Assembly: GCA_964470285.1 (NCBI GenBank)
Contig: CAYYBZ010000063.1
Span: 1,109-8,688 of the forward strand
DNA from: CAYYBZ01 sp964470285 [NCBI: uncultured Oligoflexia bacterium]
GTDB taxonomy: Bacteria > Bdellovibrionota_G > CAYYBZ01
Direction: 5' to 3'
Length of the DNA stretch: 7,580 bases
Below the pieces are notes generated by a model that made no database searches, had not been told where the DNA came from, and worked only from the letters and a program-made list of their open reading frames with translations. This document shows, in pieces, positions 1 to 5,611 of this stretch. Position 1 is the stretch's first letter. The number at the start of each line of letters is the position of its first letter. A program made the translations under genes and the position numbers.

Positions 1-395
1 CTTTTAATTCTCTCAACTATATGGCTGCCTCCTTCAATCTTGACTGCCTGAGCGCCTGCTTTGAGAAGTTCGGAAGCATTTTCAATCGTTTTTTCATTGG
101 AAACATGAAAAGATTTAAAGGGCATGTCAGAAACCAGGAAGGCTTTTTTAACGGCTTTTGCCACCGCCTTTGTATGATGCAGCATATCATCCATGGAAAC
201 AGGAAGGGTGTTCTCATAACCTAATATGACATTTCCCAGTGAATCCCCTACTAAAATAATGTCGATATCGGATTCGTCGAGTATGCTGGCAGTCTGAAAA
301 TCGTAAGCTGTAAGGGAAACTATTTTTTCTTTTCCCTTCATGGAAGCTATATCAAGAATAGTTCTTCTTTTTTGATTATTTTTATTCATGTCCAT
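1..395 (-). CDS. panB: Ketopantoate hydroxymethyltransferase PanB (partial, N-terminal ~131 residues)
   Basis: PanB transfers a hydroxymethyl group from 5,10-methylene-tetrahydrofolate to 3-methyl-2-oxobutanoate, giving ketopantoate, the first committed step of pantothenate/CoA synthesis in the cytoplasm. The readable part carries family hallmarks in order: a SLTAYD block, the metal-binding LVGDSLGN block, NTLPVSMDDMLHHT, a DMPF block and VKIEGG. The C-terminal half lies beyond base 1, so the gene is cut by the window, not truncated in nature. Two in-frame starts exist, at 395 and 389 (ATG GAC ATG). The AAAGGAGA site at 415-408 is 12 nt from the first and 18 nt from the second, so I prefer 395. 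Either start overlaps the 3' end of the upstream KARI-like gene (14 or 8 bp), implying one transcript and coupled translation. Identification is firm; the exact start is less so. Confidence 0.93.
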   Translation of the reverse strand, partial: MDMNKNNQKRRTILDIASMKGKEKIVSLTAYDFQTASILDESDIDIILVGDSLGNVILGYENTLPVSMDDMLHHTKAVAKAVKKAFLVSDMPFKSFHVSNEKTIENASELLKAGAQAVKIEGGSHIVERIK

Positions 396-1338
396 TTTTA
401 AAAAGTTTCTCCTTTAATCTTTTGTGTGTCAGTTCGATATCCTTGTCGGACAGCTGTTCCATGATCTTTTTTGTATAACGGAAACCCGATGAACTCTCTT
501 CGGCCATCTTTTTTGCAAAAATTCCGTCCTGAATTTCTTTTAAGATTTTCTTGATTTCTTTTTTAGAATTATCATTTAGTAATCTTTTGCTGTTAACAAG
601 TCCTCCGAATCTGGCTACCGAGCTTACCTTTTCAAAGCCCTGGACTATTCCGTTTCTGTGGAAAATGTCGGACATGGTTTTAAGCTTATGAAGAGTTTCG
701 TAGTAGGAGGCTTCCTTTGAGTAGCCGTTATTTACAAGCGTTTCATAAGTTTCAAGAATTATTTCCGGTAAAACGGAAAGATAAAGAGCCTGTTCGCTGA
801 AAAGATTTATTTCTGTTTCTTCCCTAAACGTTGATTTATAAATGCCGGCTCTGTGACAGCCTAGAGCTTCGGCAAGGCACTTTGCGGTTTGCCAGGCAAA
901 TCCGGTTGAATCCTTTTCGACGGCTATTAATGCTGGAACACCTCTGTCTTTCAGGAACAGATCTCTGACTGATTTACCTGTTCCTTTGGGGGAAACAAGA
1001 ACTATATCAATCTTTTTGTCAGTTTTAAAAAACCCGTAATGAACCGTGTATCCGTGAGCGAATACGATCGACTGGCCCTCATCCAGTTCATGAGCATATT
1101 TTTTTAATAATTCTAAATGAGTTTCATCCGGAGTTAGCATACACAGAATATCTGAATGTATGAAAGCCTGCTTAAGATTAAGAACCTCAAAATCCATGTC
1201 GGCAGCAATTCCGGACGATTTTGAGCCGGCTCTAAGAGCAATTTTAATGTCTAAACCGGAATCTCTTAAGTTTTGTGCCCATGCAATTCCCTGATTACCC
1301 AAACCGAGCACCGTTATTTTTTTATCTTCAAGAATCAT
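382..1338 (-). CDS. Divergent class I ketol-acid reductoisomerase (IlvC) homologue lacking metal ligands; probable ketopantoate reductase
   Basis: 318 residues, near the usual class I KARI length (about 330-340). The N-terminal Rossmann domain shows GLGNQG (12-17), an LRAGS NADPH-phosphate loop (35-39), LTPDE (68-72), AHGYTVHY with His95, and SPKGTG with Lys118, matching the catalytic His and Lys of KARI. The all-helical C-terminal domain follows from about 170. There, KARI has ETDLFGEQ and ECLHELK; this protein reads EINLFSEQ (Asn178, Glu182) and ETLHKLK (Glu214, Lys218). So two of four Mg ligands are changed (D to N, E to K), while the substrate-binding Ser (Ser239) is kept and the Glu after it is Arg243. 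Acetohydroxyacid isomerisation needs both Mg ions, so IlvC activity is unlikely. Position directly before panB suggests NADPH-dependent reduction of ketopantoate to pantoate, a known side activity of IlvC; this role is inference. AAGGTGA at 1354-1348 lies 9 nt before the ATG. Automated pipelines would probably call it ilvC. Confidence 0.88.
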   Translation of the reverse strand: MILEDKKITVLGLGNQGIAWAQNLRDSGLDIKIALRAGSKSSGIAADMDFEVLNLKQAFIHSDILCMLTPDETHLELLKKYAHELDEGQSIVFAHGYTVHYGFFKTDKKIDIVLVSPKGTGKSVRDLFLKDRGVPALIAVEKDSTGFAWQTAKCLAEALGCHRAGIYKSTFREETEINLFSEQALYLSVLPEIILETYETLVNNGYSKEASYYETLHKLKTMSDIFHRNGIVQGFEKVSSVARFGGLVNSKRLLNDNSKKEIKKILKEIQDGIFAKKMAEESSSGFRYTKKIMEQLSDKDIELTHKRLKEKLFKNGHE

Positions 1339-1371
1339 TTTTTAAAATCACCTTTTTAAGCAGGCGACCGC

Positions 1372-1400
1372 TATATATCAGAAAATATTGGCTTATTCAA
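1372..1400 (-). promoter_or_regulatory. Predicted sigma70 promoter of the KARI-like/panB operon
   Basis: Read on the minus strand, TTGAAT (1400-1395) and TATATA (1377-1372) are 17 nt apart, and the -10 is preceded by TG plus one base (1380-1378), an extended -10. Transcription would start near 1365, leaving a leader of about 27 nt that contains the ribosome binding site at 1354-1348. The -35 lies inside an inverted repeat, TCAAG-N5-CTTGA at 1397-1411, which could be an operator. Prediction by consensus only. Confidence 0.5.
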
Positions 1401-1506
1401 GATGAGCTTGATGATATATGCTTAAAAAAATTTTATGCATTAACGCATGTCAAAGACTTTGAGAGTCTTTATAAGTGCTTGTTAAGCAAAGGAAATTTAT
1501 AAAGGA

Positions 1507-1523
1507 TTACCTTGAAGAGGTAA
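1507..1523. repeat. Inverted repeat over the -35 box of the alanine dehydrogenase-family gene (candidate operator)
   Basis: TTACCT (1507-1512) and AGGTAA (1518-1523) are perfect inverted repeats separated by 5 bases. The repeat covers the predicted -35 TTGAAG at 1512-1517, so a dimeric regulator bound here would block the promoter. It lies upstream of the predicted transcription start, so it would act as DNA and not as an RNA hairpin. No regulator gene is present in the window. Confidence 0.35.
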
Positions 1524-1540
1524 GTGTGGAGGTATATAAT
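1512..1540 (+). promoter_or_regulatory. Predicted sigma70 promoter of the alanine dehydrogenase-like/CoA-transferase operon
   Basis: TTGAAG (1512-1517), a 17-bp spacer, then a perfect TATAAT (1535-1540). The start would be near 1547, giving a leader of about 25 nt to the ATG at 1572. This also argues against the in-frame upstream GTG at 1524, which would precede the transcription start. A further hairpin-forming repeat, AAAGACT-N5-AGTCTTT, lies upstream at 1452-1470. Confidence 0.6.
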
Positions 1541-1571
1541 CACAACCGTTTCATTTTTTAAAGAGGGCATT

Positions 1572-2687
1572 ATGGATATAGGTATTATAAACGAGCAAAC
1601 CCATTTTGAAAGCCGTGTTGCTTTAACGCCGATGGTTGTTGCAAATCTTGTTGCCAAGGAAAACCGTGTTTTTATAGAAAAGGGAGCGGGCGAAGGCTCA
1701 AAATACACTGATCAGGAATTTATTGATGCGGGCGGACAGATTGTTTTTTCAAAAGAAGAAGCTATAGGCAGAGCGGAACTTGTACTTATGGTTTCCCCGA
1801 TTAACGAGCAGGAAAGTGCAATGTTGAAAGAGGGGCAGATAATCATGTCCTTCCATCACATGGCAATTCAAAACAGGGAAATAATAAAAAACATTCTTGA
1901 GAAAAAGATCACTACCATAGGTTACGAGATTATAGAAGATGAGCGCGGTAACTGCCCGGTCTTGATTTCAATGAGTGAAATTGCCGGTCAGCAATCTATA
2001 CTTCTAGGGGCCCATCTTCTTCAAAATACCAGCGGTGGAAGGGGAATACTGATAGGTAATGCTCCGGGCACATCACCGCCTTCGGTAGTTATTCTCGGCG
2101 CAGGTTACGTAGGTATAAGCGCTGCAAGATTGGCAGTAGAAATAGGAACACAGGTTCTTTTGATTGATAACGATATTAATAGATTGAGAAAGGCAGACGA
2201 GCTTCTCAATAAGAAGGCCATGACATGGATAGCCAACAAGAGCAGATTGAGTAAAGCATGCAGATTTGCAGATCTCTTAATAGGGGCCGTACTTGTAAGG
2301 GGAGCGAGGGCGCCGCATATTATCAGTGAAAAGATGGTTTCAACGATGAAAAAGGGCTCGGTTATTGTTGACGTCTCGATAGATCAGGGCGGTTGTATTG
2401 AAACATCCCGCTTAACAACTCCTTTTGAGCCGACTTTTGAAAAACACGGCGTTATTCACTACTGTGTTCCCAACATGCCTACAACCGTTGCAAGAACCGC
2501 AACCAGTGCTTTAGCCAACACAACTCACACATATATTTTCGGTATAACGCGTTTAGGGATCAAGCAGGCCCTTAAAACAGATAAATCTCTTGCTAAGGGT
2601 GTTTATACTTACAACGGCCATCACACAAAAAAGATTGTTGCCGATGTTTTTAATGAAAAATATACGGAAATTGAAAAATTGATTTAA
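1572..2687 (+). CDS. ald: Alanine dehydrogenase/PNT-family amino-acid dehydrogenase, atypical substrate-binding motif
   Basis: 371 residues, the normal length of alanine dehydrogenase (NAD-dependent reversible deamination of L-alanine to pyruvate). I chose ATG 1572 because it gives the family N-terminus (MDIGIINE, then SRVALTP with Arg15), follows AAGAGGG at 1561-1567, and lies after the predicted transcription start. Seen in order: GAGEGS (38-43), SFHHMA with His96 aligned to the catalytic His of classical AlaDH, MSEIAG (134-139), the NAD-binding GAGYVG (176-181), VDVSIDQGG (266-274) with the conserved Asp271, and GVYTYNGH near the C-terminus. The latter blocks resemble alanine dehydrogenases annotated in Bacteroidetes. 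Oddity: the KVKEP motif, whose second Lys (Lys75 in the M. tuberculosis enzyme) binds pyruvate, reads MVSPI here, with no lysine. The substrate may therefore not be alanine. It is the first gene of an operon with the CoA-transferase 9 bp downstream. Family certain, substrate uncertain. Confidence 0.85.
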   Translation: MDIGIINEQTHFESRVALTPMVVANLVAKENRVFIEKGAGEGSKYTDQEFIDAGGQIVFSKEEAIGRAELVLMVSPINEQESAMLKEGQIIMSFHHMAIQNREIIKNILEKKITTIGYEIIEDERGNCPVLISMSEIAGQQSILLGAHLLQNTSGGRGILIGNAPGTSPPSVVILGAGYVGISAARLAVEIGTQVLLIDNDINRLRKADELLNKKAMTWIANKSRLSKACRFADLLIGAVLVRGARAPHIISEKMVSTMKKGSVIVDVSIDQGGCIETSRLTTPFEPTFEKHGVIHYCVPNMPTTVARTATSALANTTHTYIFGITRLGIKQALKTDKSLAKGVYTYNGHHTKKIVADVFNEKYTEIEKLI

Positions 2688-2696
2688 GGAATATTT

Positions 2697-4004
2697 ATGT
2701 CTTGGGTAGATCAATATAAGAAAAAGCTCGTATCCGCTGAAGAGGCGGTTTCATGTATAGAATCCAATATGAGAATAAACGTTCATCCCGGATGCGCCGA
2801 ACCGGAAACTCTTGTAAAGGCAATGGTTAAAAGAAAGGATGAACTTTTTAACGTAGAGATAGTTCATCTTTTGACCTTCGGGATTGCGCCTTATGTAACT
2901 CCGGATATGGAAGGGCATTTCAGGCATAATGCGTTTTTTGCCGGAAGCAATGTCAGAAAAGAGATAAATGAGGGGAGAGCGGACTGGATTCCGATTTTCC
3001 TCTCAGAAGTACCGGCTCTTTTTGACACTGTTCTGCCCATAGATGTCAATCTTTTAAATCTGTCTCCACCCGACGAGCACGGCTTTTGTTCTTTCGGAGT
3101 AGGAGTCGATATTTCTAAAAAAGCGAGTCAGGTGACAAAGTTTAATGTCGCCCAGGTTAACAAAAATATGCCAAGAACTCTGGGTGATTCGTTCATACAT
3201 GTTAATCAACTCGACTACATTGTTGAGGTTGACGATCCTCTGCCGGAGCAGCCCCGGGTTGAAATAACGGATCTTCACAGGGAAATAGGCCGAAACGTTG
3301 CAAGCCTTATAAAAGACGGAGCAACTCTTCAGATGGGTATAGGCGCAATACCCGACGGGGTTCTGGCTTATCTGAATGATAAGAAGGATTTGGGAATTCA
3401 TACCGAAATGTTCTCTGATAATATGGTTGAGCTTGTCGAAAAGGGAATTATTAACAATCGTAAGAAATCCATTCATCAGGGAAAAATTGTCGCCTCGTTT
3501 CTTTTAGGTGCCAGACATCTCTTTGATTACGTTCATAATAATCCCATAGTCGAAATGCATCCGACTGAATACGTGAATGATCCGTTCGTTATTGCCAGAA
3601 ACGACAACATGATTGCAATCAATTCATGCCTTCAGATGGATATGACAGGGCAGATCTGTTCTGATTCGATCGGAACAAGAATCTATTCAGGATTTGGAGG
3701 TCAGCTTGATTTCTTAAGGGGGGCCGCCAGATCCAAAGGCGGTAAACCCATAATAGCCATGCCTTCTACTGCCAAAAACGATACTCTCTCAAGAAGTGTT
3801 CCAATGCTGGATCCGGGAGCCGGGGTTGTTACTACAAGGGCTGATGTCCATTACGTAGCCACTGAATACGGAATAGCATATCTTCACGGAAGAAATCTTA
3901 GGCAGAGAGCCGAATCCCTAATCAATATTGCTCATCCCAAATTCAGGGAAGATCTTGAAAAGGCTGCATATGAAAGAAAAATATTCCGTAAGAAATCTTT
4001 CTGA
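2697..4004 (+). CDS. Acetyl-CoA hydrolase/transferase family CoA-transferase (4-hydroxybutyrate CoA-transferase-like)
   Basis: 435 residues, full length for the 4-hydroxybutyrate/butyrate:acetate CoA-transferase group. These enzymes move CoA between an acyl-CoA and a free acid, commonly acetate, through a glutamyl-CoA thioester. Visible motifs: HPGCAEPETLV (30-40), SPPDEHGFCSFG (123-134), GIGAIPD (214-220), the catalytic block HTEMFSDNM with Glu237 as the expected nucleophile, and GFGGQLDF plus RGAARSKGGKPII (332-353) in the C-terminal half. All key blocks are intact, so it should be active; the acyl substrate cannot be read from sequence. The start has AAGGA at 2686-2690, 6 nt before ATG and overlapping the TAA of the upstream dehydrogenase gene, so the two are cotranscribed. 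An amino-acid fermentation step (deamination, then CoA exchange) is a reasonable but unproven joint role. Its TGA directly abuts the convergent hydrolase gene, leaving no room for a terminator between them. Confidence 0.92.
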   Translation: MSWVDQYKKKLVSAEEAVSCIESNMRINVHPGCAEPETLVKAMVKRKDELFNVEIVHLLTFGIAPYVTPDMEGHFRHNAFFAGSNVRKEINEGRADWIPIFLSEVPALFDTVLPIDVNLLNLSPPDEHGFCSFGVGVDISKKASQVTKFNVAQVNKNMPRTLGDSFIHVNQLDYIVEVDDPLPEQPRVEITDLHREIGRNVASLIKDGATLQMGIGAIPDGVLAYLNDKKDLGIHTEMFSDNMVELVEKGIINNRKKSIHQGKIVASFLLGARHLFDYVHNNPIVEMHPTEYVNDPFVIARNDNMIAINSCLQMDMTGQICSDSIGTRIYSGFGGQLDFLRGAARSKGGKPIIAMPSTAKNDTLSRSVPMLDPGAGVVTTRADVHYVATEYGIAYLHGRNLRQRAESLINIAHPKFREDLEKAAYERKIFRKKSF

Positions 4005-4590
4005 TCAGGGATAATTAAGATTTTCTGAGGGTTTAAGAATCTTTACTTCGCATTTTGCCAGTGATGCAAACTTCTGGGCGTTTGATCTTTCTCCTATAAT
4101 ATCTCCCCAGTGCATGGGAACGGCAAGTTTAGGTTTGATTATATTTGTAAGTCCGGCGGCTTCCTCATCACTCATCACATAATGACCGCTAACGGGGATT
4201 AATAGAATATCGGTTTTTACTTCCTCAAATTCTTTTATTGCATCCGAATCACCTGTATGAAAGATCTTAATCCCGTCCAGTTCGACCAGATATGAAAGCC
4301 ATTTTTGAACCTTAGGGTGAAATGTTTTATTTGTATTATATGAGGGTTTTGTTGATTCCAAGTTCGGTAGTTTTTCTTTTAATTCCGTGAAGTGTTTCAA
4401 CCGGTCCTAAAATTATCGTTTCATCCTTGGCAATTTTTTGTACGTCTTTGGGAGAAAAATGATCGAAATGATTATGTGTTATCAATATGTAGTCCGCTTT
4501 TTGCTCGTCTTTTAGCTTCCAGGGATCTATATAAACTGTTTTGGATCCGGTTATTTTGAAGCTTGCATGACCCAGCCACTTAATTTCCAT
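4005..4590 (-). pseudogene. Frameshifted metallo-beta-lactamase-fold hydrolase (UPF0173/YtkL type)
   Basis: Two overlapping reading frames together make one MBL-fold hydrolase. The first (4590 down to the TAA at 4338-4336) begins MEIKWLGHASF and carries YIDPW and the metal-binding THNHFDH (His39, His41, Asp43, His44). The second frame, open from about 4406 down to 4005, carries SYNTNKTFHP, the HTGD ligand block, LLIPVSGHY and the last ligand in VPMHWGD. Joining them needs a +1 (or -2) shift somewhere between 4406 and 4336, a stretch with runs of four and five A on the coding strand. By comparison with the family as I know it, the segment between GP and SYN is also roughly a dozen residues short, suggesting a small deletion and not just one extra base. 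All metal ligands survive but are split between frames. The gene starts with a strong GGGAGGA 6 nt before ATG and lies 27 bp after the RluA-type gene, so it was probably in that operon. A sequencing error or programmed shift is possible but less likely. Confidence 0.8.
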
Positions 4591-4617
4591 CTGCTATCCT
4601 CCCTTAAGAGGTAAAAC

Positions 4618-5541
4618 TTAGAAAAGTCTGTTTAAAAGTTTTGTAAGCTCTTTATCAATAGTGCAGAAGATTTTTATATTTTCTCCGGTAAACGGATGTT
4701 TAAACTCTACAGAATTTGAATGGAGGTAATGACCGTTAATTTCCCTGTCGGAAGAAGGATTATCGTTATAAAGACTGTCACCGACCAGTGGATGTCCGAT
4801 TGATGCTAGATGAACTCTGATCTGATGAGTTACGGCGCTTGTAAGAGTTATTTTCAAAAAAGAGAATTTTTTAAACCTGTGAAGCGTTTCATAGGAAGTT
4901 AGTGCCTGGAAGATTCTATTTTTACCTGGATGTTTGTCATTTTTAATAACTTTCATTTTCCTCTTTGTGGTTCGTGTGATTGGAAAAGTTATTGTACCTT
5001 CTTTGTCTGTTTTTCCATGGACCAGGGCGAGATATTCCTTATAAATATTTTTTCTTTTAAAAAGATTCTTAAATATCTTAAAAGCCTCTTTTGTTCTTGC
5101 TGCCAGGACAATTCCGGTAGTATCGTTATCGAGCCTGTTTAAGAGCCCGCCGTCAATTGATTTGTTTACTTTTGCTATTTCGGGGTATTTGCCAATAAGA
5201 GCGTTTAATAATGTGTCCTTTTCCGAATACTTTATGGGATGTGTGGGGATTCCTTTTTCTTTATATGCGGCGATTATGTAATCATCTTTATAAAGAATCT
5301 TGAGTTTTGAGGCCTTGGCGGGTCTTACTTTAGCGTAATTGTCATCAGGTATCGAATTAAGATTGATTTTATCTTTTGGTTTAAGTCTGTAACCCTTGTC
5401 TGCTTTTTTGCCGTTTACCGTCACTTTAGATGATCCAAGAAGGGTAAGAATTTCACTTTTTGATAGATAGGGGAACTTGCCCTTTATAAATGAGTCAATT
5501 CTCTTAGTATTTTTTGAATTATATGAAATTACCTTTTTCAT
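4618..5541 (-). CDS. RluA-family RNA pseudouridine synthase
   Basis: 307 residues, the normal size for RluA/RluC/RluD enzymes, which isomerise uridine to pseudouridine in rRNA or tRNA. An S4-like RNA-binding segment occupies about residues 12-62 (RIDSFIKGKFPYLSKSE, then VTVNGK). The catalytic domain follows: LYKDDYIIAAYKEKGIP (83-99), the catalytic loop NRLDNDTTG with Asp138, YKEYLALVHG (167-176), and THQIRVHLASIGHPLVGD (238-255), a family signature. The usual His of HRLD is Asn135 here; the catalytic Asp is intact, so activity is expected. The target uridine cannot be assigned. AAAGG lies 7 nt before the ATG. The start is 70 bp from the divergent ChaN-like gene, and that gap must hold both promoters, although I could not pick convincing boxes. 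Downstream it probably shares a transcript with the broken hydrolase. Confidence 0.9.
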   Translation of the reverse strand: MKKVISYNSKNTKRIDSFIKGKFPYLSKSEILTLLGSSKVTVNGKKADKGYRLKPKDKINLNSIPDDNYAKVRPAKASKLKILYKDDYIIAAYKEKGIPTHPIKYSEKDTLLNALIGKYPEIAKVNKSIDGGLLNRLDNDTTGIVLAARTKEAFKIFKNLFKRKNIYKEYLALVHGKTDKEGTITFPITRTTKRKMKVIKNDKHPGKNRIFQALTSYETLHRFKKFSFLKITLTSAVTHQIRVHLASIGHPLVGDSLYNDNPSSDREINGHYLHSNSVEFKHPFTGENIKIFCTIDKELTKLLNRLF

Positions 5542-5611
5542 TCTTAAGCCTTTTAAGTTATCATCGCAAAAGATTAATAAGGACTTTTAGCTCAAAACTC
5601 GGAAATTTACT

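Noticed and set aside
1360-1556. A protein-like reading on the plus strand (QDELDDICLKK, then in another frame KDYLEEVSVEVY) that might be the remains of a gene between the divergent operons
   Set aside because: It has no start codon with a ribosome binding site, needs a frame change at about 1500, and lies over two good promoters. The open frame into the KARI-like gene is an antisense shadow. Worth only a blastx check.
1524-1571. Upstream GTG start adding 16 residues to the alanine dehydrogenase-like protein
   Set aside because: It lies before the predicted transcription start, and the ATG at 1572 gives the exact family length and N-terminus.
3054-3476. 140-codon minus-strand frame inside the CoA-transferase gene
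   Set aside because: It is antisense to a strongly conserved coding region and has no family motif.
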